A DNA stretch of 45,763 nucleotides from Bacteroidota bacterium (GTDB taxonomy: Bacteria; Bacteroidota; Bacteroidia; Chitinophagales; Chitinophagaceae). Shown piece by piece: positions 9,523 to 17,169 of the stretch. The position numbers and the translations under genes were made by a program. The stretch spans positions 1 to 45,763 of the forward strand of contig VGGR01000011.1 in NCBI GenBank assembly GCA_016868585.1, in the 5' to 3' direction. The first letter of the stretch is position 1; every line of letters starts with the position of its first letter. The notes below the pieces were generated by a model, which did no database searches, was not told the origin of the DNA, and saw only the letters and a list, made by a program, of their open reading frames with translations.

Positions 9523-10848
9523 TTATTTAGCCTTGATTTTATTTACCACCAACTCCCCCACTTTCTTGCCATATTCAGTACTGACCAAACAGGAAAAATG
9601 ATAATGAATGCCCCCATAAAAACGAGCCCAGTTGTTTTCAAGAGCAGCAGCACGGAAAGAACTAAAAGAACGGTTCTTAATTCCAAATTCCAGTTCTGAA
9701 GTATCCGTGTACACAAAATTGTCGCCAAATACGCTGGTCAACACTTCTGCTGCTGAAGCAGACACCGTACTATGACCACAAGTATATTCAGGGAAAGGAG
9801 GAGTTTGCAAATAAGGCCTCCACTCCGGATCAATGTGCTTGTTGATTACTGTTTCCGGACGAACCAAATTACTGCGAAACTTCTCGTCCCAACATTGAAT
9901 AAAGGCATCAAACATAGCTATAGCCGTTTTGGCATAGGCAAAAACAGTGGTGTTAAAATCGGCCTTTGCTTGTTGTGCGGCGATGCCTACGATGTTCATC
10001 CAGTGACCGGGCGGGGAAAATTTTTTGGTGACGAACATGACGTGTCCGGTTACGTTCATACGGGTGCTGAGGTCGTCCCAGAATTCTGCGATGTGTTTTT
10101 GTTCTTCGGTAAGACTATCCCCGGCATTTTTAACCGCCAACACTTCCTTATAAAAAGGACTATTGGGATCTTTCATTTCATATGCCAGCGGTCGAGGAGG
10201 AGTAAACTGGCTAGCACTGTCCATCACCATCGGGCGTATTTCATTCCAATGTGGTTCCAAGGCTTGTTGGTAAGCAGGGGGTGTAGGCACCCAGCGACCT
10301 TCTTCTGCTAATTTGATCTGATATCGTTCAGCCGTTCTGGTTTCTGCGTAATTATCCTTTTTACTCCAATCAAGAATATGTGCCCCTACTTTTTGTGCTA
10401 GTTCTTCAGAAGCATTTTTAACTTGATCAGACATCCCCGATGCACTGGCCATTGAGTCGAGTGATTGAACAAAGGCATTCATACTGCCCTCCGGAAAAGT
10501 AACCGCCTGCCCCACTTTGCAATAGGCTAATAAAGCGGCATACTGGTGATTTACATTTGCTGTATCTAGTTCAGGCAATGCAGGCAAATGTGTAATTGTT
10601 CCAGCCATGGAAGTATATCTGGAATCGAACAATGCCACCACCTCATAGGCAGCAATAGCCGCATAAGTATAATTACGGCTGGCAATGATTGGAGGAAAAT
10701 TATTTTGCAAGACCACGTTATTTAATTCCTTTACCGTTTTTGCAAAAAGAATCGCATCGTCAAATGGATTTTTATCCGACGAGGCCTGTTGTTTGCAAGA
10801 AGCACCGATCAGTGATACTAGCAGCAAGGAAATAAAAAGCTTTTTCAT
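9523..10848 (-). CDS. Vanadium-dependent haloperoxidase-like / PAP2-superfamily lipoprotein
   Basis: A 441-residue lipoprotein (lipobox Cys18, LIGASC). The vanadate/phosphate-binding signature of the PAP2/vHPO fold is distributed as expected: Lys323 and Arg330 in the KFRSNLVRP stretch, the TCGHSTVSA loop at 356-364 with His359 and Ser360, and Arg409 with His415 in ARFYGGIHYH. Family members may be haloperoxidases or acid phosphatases; the sequence does not separate these. In Bacteroidota this family is commonly found next to VCBS/UnbV-ASPIC-type proteins and SusC/SusD. Here the upstream neighbour is the remaining 3' part of such a VCBS gene, 5 bases away, and the downstream neighbour is a GH30. 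Its role in glycan use is unknown. Confidence 0.83.
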   Translation of the reverse strand: MKKLFISLLLVSLIGASCKQQASSDKNPFDDAILFAKTVKELNNVVLQNNFPPIIASRNYTYAAIAAYEVVALFDSRYTSMAGTITHLPALPELDTANVNHQYAALLAYCKVGQAVTFPEGSMNAFVQSLDSMASASGMSDQVKNASEELAQKVGAHILDWSKKDNYAETRTAERYQIKLAEEGRWVPTPPAYQQALEPHWNEIRPMVMDSASQFTPPRPLAYEMKDPNSPFYKEVLAVKNAGDSLTEEQKHIAEFWDDLSTRMNVTGHVMFVTKKFSPPGHWMNIVGIAAQQAKADFNTTVFAYAKTAIAMFDAFIQCWDEKFRSNLVRPETVINKHIDPEWRPYLQTPPFPEYTCGHSTVSASAAEVLTSVFGDNFVYTDTSELEFGIKNRSFSSFRAAALENNWARFYGGIHYHFSCLVSTEYGKKVGELVVNKIKAK

Positions 10849-10853
10849 ATTGT

Positions 10854-11420
10854 TTATTTTTTGCGTAAGAATTGTAAGGGAGCATTATTTGAGGCAACCA
10901 CCAGCGTGTTTCTTCCCCCAGCCGTTTGGATCCATTGCAAGTTACGTACTTCTGAGGTTACATTATAGAATTGTTGAGTTTCCTGCAAACTACCTGCCTT
11001 ATAAGAAAACAATACTGGTACCTGCGCATCATAGCGTCCTTCATAAGGTATTACACCGTAGAAATTTCCTGCTCCAATGAAAGCATGCTCATAAGTTGTA
11101 AATGCCATTAGAGGAGATTGCTGCAAAGCGGCAGGAAGTTCACTGCGTGTAAAAGCTCCTTTCCCATTATTAGTAAATAGACTGGACCCCAACACTTCTG
11201 CTTTTAATTCTAAGCATCCTTGAAATAAATCATCAAAAATATATTGTACGGTTTTACCTGCTACTTCCCCGTATTTAAGATACCCTTTCTTTAAAACCGG
11301 TAGCGGCCTTTCCAATTCGTCTTTCGCTAAAAAGGGATACTCTTTATTATTAATGGTGTAGCACATCACCTGCTCAATAGAACCGTTATTGTCAAAGTCT
11401 TTCACATATAGTTTTAAAGG
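10854..11420 (-). pseudogene. 3' fragment of a VCBS/FG-GAP repeat (UnbV-ASPIC-like) protein
   Basis: About 190 codons remain of a much larger gene. The visible part has a LYVKDFDNNGSIEQVMCY calcium-binding-type repeat typical of VCBS/FG-GAP propeller proteins, followed by the usual C-terminal beta-rich tail. Normal family members have several hundred residues before this point, including a signal peptide. Here the homologous reading ends near 11,420. Upstream of that the frame runs on only into unrelated sequence to about 11,480, while the adjoining DNA encodes integrase-repeat sequence in another frame. The gene is therefore a decapitated remnant and is unlikely to be exported. It would have been the first visible gene of the glycan operon. 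Confidence 0.75.
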
Positions 11421-11814
11421 CGAGGCCTTTCCATGCTGGATCATTATTATATGTTTGCCAAGGGGCTGCAGGCATCTCAACTGGCTTAGTAACTATGCCA
11501 TCTATTTTATTTTTAACCCATTTATTAAATTTTGACTGAGATGTAATTTTGCCTTTTGTGTGGTTTTTAATAAACTTTTTTGCATCACTTAGGGAGAAGA
11601 AGTTTTTTGAAATGTCCAAATTACCTTCTATTTTGGAACCTATCCAATCAGACCATCCTGCCCAACCATCTTTTGCATATTTTTGATCTGGTTTAGCAGG
11701 TATCTGAGGTCTAATAGTTTTACCTTTATTTCTCCACCAAACTGTGTAATCTAATCTTTTTTTAAGTTTTAAATTTCTGACAGTTTTTCTAGCATCTTTA
11801 AAAGCTTTGCATGA
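11421..11814 (-). pseudogene. Remnant of an integrase-repeat (phage-integrase-associated) protein
   Basis: A minus-strand frame, open from a stop at 11815-11817 down to the junction, contains two and a half copies of a repeat of about 55-60 residues. The unit pattern is FxxAxxFxxxxxLKSxxxxxxWxxxK, then PxxPxxxY, then DxxWxGWxDWIG, as in the integrase repeats found near tyrosine recombinases and mobile islands. One full DGWAGWSDWIG element is visible around 11,635-11,665. A second copy is cut after DPAWKG, exactly where VCBS sequence begins. No ATG exists in this frame; only a TTG at 11617-11619. It is a truncated remnant, useful as a marker of the island edge. Confidence 0.65.
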
Positions 11815-11830
11815 TCATCTTAAAGGAAAA

Positions 11831-12054
11831 ATTGAACAGACATTGTCCGCTCGCCGAAAAGTACAATTAAAAATAAATCTTCTACCCTCCGGCCTTAGAG
11901 AGGCATCTTGGATTATTAACTAATCTTACAAGAAAGGAAGTTTACGCTTTGTGTTGTGGTGTTCACTAATTTTTTTATTAATGTAAGCCATTCATTATCA
12001 ATTGCTGAGGTTTATTTCAATAATTCATTGTCTGGTATTCCCCTAAATAAACAG
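11831..12054. other. Intergenic stretch without recognisable genes
   Basis: Both strands have frequent stops here and no coding similarity is apparent. It separates the integrase-repeat remnant from the metal-efflux operon and probably holds the operon's upstream control region. I looked for a copy of the tRNA-Phe 3' end, as expected for an attachment site, and found none. Confidence 0.4.
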
Positions 12055-12062
12055 TAAATTTG
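12055..12062 (+). promoter_or_regulatory. Candidate -7 box of the metal-efflux operon promoter
   Basis: TAAATTTG matches the Bacteroidota -7 consensus TAnnTTTG and lies 13 bases before the ATG of the HYC_CC_PP gene. No good TTTG -33 box is found at 19-21 bases upstream; the nearest TTG is about 24 bases away. It is therefore a plausible but incomplete promoter, perhaps needing an activator. Confidence 0.4.
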
Positions 12063-12075
12063 ATTTCCTGTTATT

Positions 12076-12474
12076 ATGAAAAAGTTTGTGATTTCCATAC
12101 TTGCTGTTCTTTACCTCGGCACTTCTACCGGGACTACGGTGCAGATGCATTATTGTATGGGCAAACTGGCAGATTGGAGTTTGGCGCATAATACAACTGA
12201 TACCTGTGACAATTGCGGCATGGGAAAAACTGAGGGAAATGATAATGGCTGTTGTAAGGATGAACAAAAGGTTATAAAGAATGACAACGATCAAAAAACT
12301 ACAGAGTCAATCCATTTCAAATTTACCCTTCCAGTCATTGATTTACCGATAGCTTTTTTCTCCTCATCCGATTTTCAGCGTTCTTCGCTCACCGAGCAAC
12401 AACCAGTTGGTAACGCACCACCCCCAGGCAGAGATGTTGCGGTGTACATACGCAATTGCATTTTCCTTATCTAA
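12076..12474 (+). CDS. HYC_CC_PP family protein, metal-efflux associated
   Basis: A 132-residue exported protein with a signal peptide (about 1-20). The three motifs that name the family are present: HYC near residues 25-27, CC in NGCCKDEQ near 55-56, and a late PP (NAPPPGRD). A CDNCGMG cluster adds two more cysteines. The family occurs beside Cus/Czc RND operons in Bacteroidota and may bind metal in the periplasm, but its biochemical role is not established. Here it opens the efflux operon, 189 bases before the pump gene, with two strong hairpins and a truncated signal-peptide ORF in between. Confidence 0.75.
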   Translation: MKKFVISILAVLYLGTSTGTTVQMHYCMGKLADWSLAHNTTDTCDNCGMGKTEGNDNGCCKDEQKVIKNDNDQKTTESIHFKFTLPVIDLPIAFFSSSDFQRSSLTEQQPVGNAPPPGRDVAVYIRNCIFLI

Positions 12475-12491
12475 GTATTTTTTGTTTTGTG

Positions 12492-12535
12492 AGCCAGGCA
12501 TAATCAAGCCTGGCTATGGGCATTATTGTATGCCC
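12492..12535 (+). promoter_or_regulatory. Two adjacent perfect RNA hairpins between HYC_CC_PP and cusA
   Basis: Hairpin 1 pairs AGCCAGGC (12492-12499) with GCCTGGCT (12508-12515) around an 8-base loop. Hairpin 2, two bases later, pairs GGGCAT (12518-12523) with ATGCCC (12530-12535) around a 6-base loop. Neither is followed by a U-run on the plus strand, so a simple intrinsic terminator is unlikely. They could be an RNA processing or stability element that sets different levels for the HYC protein and the pump, or an operator. The structure is seen; the role is inferred. Confidence 0.55.
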
Positions 12536-12566
12536 CTGCTTCTGAATTTGTCAAAGAAAAAATGTA

Positions 12567-12647
12567 ATGATGAAACAACATCTTTTTTATATAGCACTGA
12601 TGGTCACCTTTCTTTTTCCCGGGAGTGTGGAAGAAATAATTCAATAA
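12567..12647 (+). pseudogene. Orphan signal-peptide ORF, probable stub of a deleted gene
   Basis: A 26-codon ORF begins MMKQHLFYIALMV and continues TFLFPGSV before a short acidic tail and TAA. It has the basic start, hydrophobic core and small-residue end of a signal peptide but no mature protein. The likely origin is deletion of an exported-protein gene, perhaps a TonB-dependent receptor or other envelope protein, between the HYC gene and cusA. A short leader peptide controlling the pump is the alternative. Confidence 0.4.
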
Positions 12648-12663
12648 AGCTTAATCAAACACT

Positions 12664-13953
12664 ATGGTTCGAAAACTGATTGAACTGGCTTTGCGCAACA
12701 GGCTGATTGTACTCCTACTTGCAGGTGGTTTGTTTGCCTATGGTCTCTATTCAGTAAAGGAAAACCCTATTGATGCCATTCCTGACCTGAGCGAAAACCA
12801 GGTAATTGTATTTACAGAATGGATGGGTCGTAGTCCACAGGTAATAGAAGACCAAGTAACCTACCCGCTGGTGAGTAATTTACAAGGTATTCCAAAAATT
12901 AAAAACATTCGGGGTTCGTCCATGTTCGGGATGAGTTTTGTATATGTGATTTTCGAAGACAATGTGGACATCTATTGGGCAAGGACCAGAGTTTTGGAAA
13001 GATTAAATTTTGCTCAACGACTGTTACCTCAGGGGGTAACACCATCACTTGGGCCTGATGGTACCGGGGTGGGTCATATTTATTGGTATCATTTAGATGC
13101 GCCCAAAATGGATTTGGGCCAACAAAGGGCTTTGCAAGATTGGTACATCAAGTTTGCCTTGCAAACGGTTCCAGGAGTAGCGGAAGTGGCCTCTTTTGGT
13201 GGCTTTGAAAAGCAGTACCAACTAGTGGTTGACCCGGTGAAGCTACAATTTTACAATATCTCCTTGATGGATGTGATGAACAAAGTAAAGGCCAACAACA
13301 ATGATATAGGCGGAAGAAAATTTGAGATGGCAGATATGGCCTATATCATTCGTGGTTTGGGTTATATCAAAAGCAAAGAAGATGTGGAGAATATTGCCTT
13401 AGCCAATAATAATGGGATTCCAGTGAGAGTAAAAGATATCGGCTCTATTCAATTGGGCGGCGATTTGCGTCTGGGTATTTTTGATATGGATGGAAAAGGT
13501 GAAGTCGTTGGTGGCATCGTGGTAATGCGTTATAATGAAAATGCAAACAAAGTAATAGCAGCCGTTAAGGCAAAAATGAAAGAAGTAGAGAAAGGGCTAC
13601 CTGAAGGGGTAAAGTTTACAACTTCCTACGATCGCAGCACAATGATACAGGAAGCTATTGATTCGGTAAGCGGAACATTAGTCGAAGAAATGATTGCCGT
13701 ATCATTGGTGGTACTCATATTTCTATTTCATTGGAGAAGTGCAGTGATCATTCTGATTCAATTGCCCATTTCGGTAGCGGCCGGTTTTATTTTCCTTGAA
13801 CTCTTTGATATTTCTTCTAATATCATGTCTTTGACAGGTATTGCGCTGGCCATCGGCGTGGTAGTAGACGATGGCATTGTAATGGTGGAAAATGCGTATC
13901 GTCATATCAGCGAAGCACAAGCTTCCACAATTAGCTCATCTGATAAAGTTTAA
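12664..13953 (+). CDS. cusA: CusA/CzcA-family RND pump, N-terminal part (gene split by an in-frame stop)
   Basis: This 429-residue product matches the first two-fifths of heavy-metal RND transporters (HAE/HME type). It has TM1, the first periplasmic porter region (VDAIPDLSE-like start, GRSPQVIEDQVTYPL, DGTGVGHIYWY) and TM2-TM4. The proton-relay pair Asp402-Asp403 lies in GVVVDDGIVMVEN. The frame ends with TAA at 13951-13953 in the cytoplasmic loop after TM4. The next ATG, at 13957, is in the same frame and continues the family sequence, so one base change would restore a protein of about 1,072 residues. It may be a pseudogene, a sequencing error, or the first half of a two-subunit pump. Metal specificity (Cu/Ag versus Co/Zn/Cd) is not settled, though the adaptors resemble CusB. 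Confidence 0.85.
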   Translation: MVRKLIELALRNRLIVLLLAGGLFAYGLYSVKENPIDAIPDLSENQVIVFTEWMGRSPQVIEDQVTYPLVSNLQGIPKIKNIRGSSMFGMSFVYVIFEDNVDIYWARTRVLERLNFAQRLLPQGVTPSLGPDGTGVGHIYWYHLDAPKMDLGQQRALQDWYIKFALQTVPGVAEVASFGGFEKQYQLVVDPVKLQFYNISLMDVMNKVKANNNDIGGRKFEMADMAYIIRGLGYIKSKEDVENIALANNNGIPVRVKDIGSIQLGGDLRLGIFDMDGKGEVVGGIVVMRYNENANKVIAAVKAKMKEVEKGLPEGVKFTTSYDRSTMIQEAIDSVSGTLVEEMIAVSLVVLIFLFHWRSAVIILIQLPISVAAGFIFLELFDISSNIMSLTGIALAIGVVVDDGIVMVENAYRHISEAQASTISSSDKV

Positions 13954-13956
13954 AAC

Positions 13957-15882
13957 ATGGCAAAATGGTTTAACCGAAATATAGACCCGCTGACAACAAT
14001 GGAAAGAAACGACATCATTGAAAAATCATCCAAGCAGGTTGGTCCAGGTGTGTTTTATTCGACTATCATTGTTGTCACTTCCTTTCTCCCCGTATTTCTG
14101 CTCACGGGTATGGAAGGCAAACTTTTTCATCCGTTGGCCTGGACAAAAACGTTTATCCTGCTGATAGACGCTTTCCTGGCCATTACATTAACTCCTGTAC
14201 TGATTTCTTTTTTGCTGAAAGGCAGATTGAAACCTGAAAATGCCAACCCTTTTACCAGAAGAATGGAAAGGATTTATACTCCGGTTTTAGCCTGGTGTTT
14301 AAAATGGCGCAAGACCACCGTGGCCGTAAATATCATTGCGCTGGCAACTGGCATTATCATAATGACTCGCTTAGGCGCTGAATTTATGCCTCCGCTTGAT
14401 GAAGGATCTTTACTTTTTATGCCCGTCACTTTACCGGACGTTTCCAATTCAGAAGCCAAACGATTATTACAGGTTCAGGATAAAATCATACGTACAGTAC
14501 CTGAAGTTTCACATGTATTGGGTAAGGCTGGTAGAGCAAACACGGCAACGGATAATTCGCCTATCAGTATGATAGAAACTATCATTCTGCTCAAACCAAA
14601 AAACGAATGGAGGGTGGGCATGACTAAGGATGGTATCATCAATGAATTGAATTCCAAAATGCAAATACCGGGCGTTACCAATGGATGGACACAGCCTATC
14701 ATCAACCGCATCAATATGTTGTCAACAGGTATTCGTACCGATGTGGGTTTGAAAGTGTATGGACAAAATTTAGATAGTATTTATGCTTTTGCTCAAATCA
14801 TCAAAAAACAGTTGGAAGGTATAGATGGGGTGAAAGATTTATATGTGGAAACCATCACCGGGGGCAAGTATATTGATATTATCATCAAGCGAAATGAAAT
14901 CGGACGCTATGGGTTAAGTGTGGATGATGTAAACGCAGTTGTAGAAAGTGCTTTGGGAGGAATGAAGCTGACCACTACTATTGAAGGACGTCAGCGGTTT
15001 TCTGTAAATGCAAGGTATGGTCAGGATTTCAGAAATAACCTCGAAGCGTTAAGGCGCTTACAAGTACAGACAATGGACTTTGGTCCTGTTCCTTTGGAAG
15101 CCATAGCGGATATTAAATTGAGCGATGGCCCGCCAATGATCAACTCGGAAAACGCCATGTTGAGGGGAACCGTTTTATTCAATGTTCGTGAAAGAGATCT
15201 TGGCAGTACTGTAATGGAAGCTCAAGAGCGGCTCAACCAAATGATGGCAAAACTCCCCAAAGGATATTTTTTAGAATGGAGCGGTCAGTGGGAAAACCAG
15301 ATTAGGGCCAATCATACTTTGAAAATGATACTACCCATAGTGCTCATTATCATTTTCATGGTATTGTATTTTACCTATCATTCATTTAAAGAAGCTGCCA
15401 TTACCATGATAACGGTTCCCTTTGCTTTAGTAGGTGGTGTGTACATGGTATATTTCTATGGCATTAACTTATCGGTAGCAGTGGTAGTTGGCTTTATTGC
15501 GCTTTTCGGCATGGCCATAGAAACAGCCATGCTCATGACGATTTATCTCAATGAGGCCATGCAAAACATGGTAGCTAAGCATGGCAATAGCAAAGCCTCT
15601 CTTTCTCCTGCCATCATAAGGGAATTTGTAATAGAAGGCGCCGTAAAAAGGCTAAGGCCTAAGCTCATGACGGTGTCTGTAGGATTGTTTGGATTGATTC
15701 CTATTCTTTGGGCTACAGGCATAGGCAGTGATATTATGCAGCCTATTACTATTCCATTAATTGGAGGCACTATTTCATCCACCATTTATGTACTGCTTAT
15801 CACTCCGGTCATTTTTGAAATGAGTAAAGAGGCAGAATTAAAACGCAAAGGCAAAATTGAATTAATCGATGTTAAAGAGTAA
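13957..15882 (+). CDS. cusA: CusA/CzcA-family RND pump, C-terminal part (same frame after the stop)
   Basis: This 641-residue frame begins in the cytoplasmic loop after TM4. IIEKSSKQVGPGVF leads into TM5, followed by TM6, the second periplasmic porter region and TM7-TM12. No frameshift or second stop occurs. The ATG lies 3 bases after the upstream TAA in an A-rich setting (GATAAAGTTTAAAACATG), which in Bacteroidota could support reinitiation, although no strong ribosome site is visible. The 3' end overlaps the TolC-like gene by 14 bases. If both parts are made, a split but complete pump is conceivable because the break lies in a cytoplasmic loop; otherwise efflux is lost. Confidence 0.85.
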   Translation: MAKWFNRNIDPLTTMERNDIIEKSSKQVGPGVFYSTIIVVTSFLPVFLLTGMEGKLFHPLAWTKTFILLIDAFLAITLTPVLISFLLKGRLKPENANPFTRRMERIYTPVLAWCLKWRKTTVAVNIIALATGIIIMTRLGAEFMPPLDEGSLLFMPVTLPDVSNSEAKRLLQVQDKIIRTVPEVSHVLGKAGRANTATDNSPISMIETIILLKPKNEWRVGMTKDGIINELNSKMQIPGVTNGWTQPIINRINMLSTGIRTDVGLKVYGQNLDSIYAFAQIIKKQLEGIDGVKDLYVETITGGKYIDIIIKRNEIGRYGLSVDDVNAVVESALGGMKLTTTIEGRQRFSVNARYGQDFRNNLEALRRLQVQTMDFGPVPLEAIADIKLSDGPPMINSENAMLRGTVLFNVRERDLGSTVMEAQERLNQMMAKLPKGYFLEWSGQWENQIRANHTLKMILPIVLIIIFMVLYFTYHSFKEAAITMITVPFALVGGVYMVYFYGINLSVAVVVGFIALFGMAIETAMLMTIYLNEAMQNMVAKHGNSKASLSPAIIREFVIEGAVKRLRPKLMTVSVGLFGLIPILWATGIGSDIMQPITIPLIGGTISSTIYVLLITPVIFEMSKEAELKRKGKIELIDVKE

Positions 15883-17134
15883 ACAATCCCTATTGGTATT
15901 AGCGGTAGTGCTAATGCCAATGATGACCACCAAAATCCAGGCGCAAACCATAACACTAGAGAATATTGTGGATAGCATCAAATCATCACATCCCATGTTA
16001 AAGATGTATGACCATGAAATCCGCTCCATGGATGAAGCCGCAAAAGGTGCAACTAGTTGGATGCCACCCCAAGTAGGTTTTGGTCAGTTTATGACACCAT
16101 ACGATGTGCGGTTATGGCATCGGGAAGGTGATATACCCGGCATGGGTTCCGTGATGTTCTCCGGGGAACAAATGTTTCCCAATCGGAAAAAACTTGACGC
16201 AGAGGAACGATATATGAAAGCGATGTCGTCCGTGGAAAGAGAAAAAAAGAATGCAACGTTGAATGAATTAATCCATGACGCTAAACAATACTACTATGAT
16301 TGGATCATGCTGAAAAAGAAATTAGTGATAGTTGGTGAGAATGAAAAAATTCTTGATTTTATGATAACGAATGCAGCGATTCGTTACAAGAACGGAATAG
16401 AGAAAATCAGTGCATACTACAAGGCTAAAGCGGCATTGGGCGAGGTAAAGAGTATGCGGCTTATGTTTGAAAGTGACATCATTGAAAAGCGCATCCGTCT
16501 GAATGCATTAATGGGAAGAAATGCGATGACCGCTTTTGATATTGACACCGCCTTTACATTGGATGATTATTCATCCATGGTTTTTGATAGTTCCTTGTTC
16601 AATGCCAACAGGAGTGACCTGAAGTCTTTAGAACGGGAAATCGATCTTACAAGGTTAAGGCAGGAAACAGAAAAAGCTGCACTAAAACCTCAATTTGGAA
16701 TTCGGTATGATAATATGATTGGCTTCGGGGGCCAGCCGATGCAATATACCATTATGGGTATGGTGCGCATACCTATGGCTAAATGGTCTGCTAAAATGAA
16801 TAAAGCAACTATTGAAAGCCTCAAATGGAAAACCTATGCAATACAGTCGCAAAAAGAAATGATAGTAAATGAATACAGTGGCATGGCGTACGGAATGCGC
16901 AATGAGCTTGAGCTAAAAAAGAAGCAGCTAAAACTGTATGAAGAAAATATCATCCCGTCATTACGCAACAACTATAAAACTATGCAGTTGGCTTACGAAC
17001 AAAACACCGAGGAGTTATTCATGCTGTACGACGCTTGGGAGGTCTTGAATATGAAGCAGCTAGAATATGTGGAACTATTAAACCAGTCGTTACGACTTCA
17101 AGTAACTATTGCAAGAATTATTGAAAAACAGTAA
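15869..17134 (+). CDS. cusC: TolC-family outer-membrane efflux protein (CusC-like)
   Basis: A 421-residue protein with an N-terminal signal peptide ending near TKIQAQ (about residue 25). The rest is two long alpha-hairpin repeats rich in Lys, Glu, Ala and Met, typical of TolC/CusC outer-membrane channels (PF02321). It would carry metal out across the outer membrane. The start ATG lies inside the end of cusA (14-base overlap), implying translational coupling. The protein contains many methionines, for example MGSVMFSGEQMF, which fits Cu/Ag handling but is only suggestive. Confidence 0.88.
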   Translation: MLKSKQSLLVLAVVLMPMMTTKIQAQTITLENIVDSIKSSHPMLKMYDHEIRSMDEAAKGATSWMPPQVGFGQFMTPYDVRLWHREGDIPGMGSVMFSGEQMFPNRKKLDAEERYMKAMSSVEREKKNATLNELIHDAKQYYYDWIMLKKKLVIVGENEKILDFMITNAAIRYKNGIEKISAYYKAKAALGEVKSMRLMFESDIIEKRIRLNALMGRNAMTAFDIDTAFTLDDYSSMVFDSSLFNANRSDLKSLEREIDLTRLRQETEKAALKPQFGIRYDNMIGFGGQPMQYTIMGMVRIPMAKWSAKMNKATIESLKWKTYAIQSQKEMIVNEYSGMAYGMRNELELKKKQLKLYEENIIPSLRNNYKTMQLAYEQNTEELFMLYDAWEVLNMKQLEYVELLNQSLRLQVTIARIIEKQ

Positions 17135-17169
17135 ACACAACTAATCAATTGAGTTAACCAATAGAGGCC

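Noticed and set aside
11831-12054. Left attachment site matching the tRNA-Phe 3' end
   Set aside because: I searched by eye for GGTTCGATTCC and its complement and found no match here; the left end of the element has probably been deleted.
12407-12679. A 90-codon frame spanning the HYC_CC_PP and cusA gap
   Set aside because: It overlaps two real genes in another frame, crosses both hairpins and has no family features.
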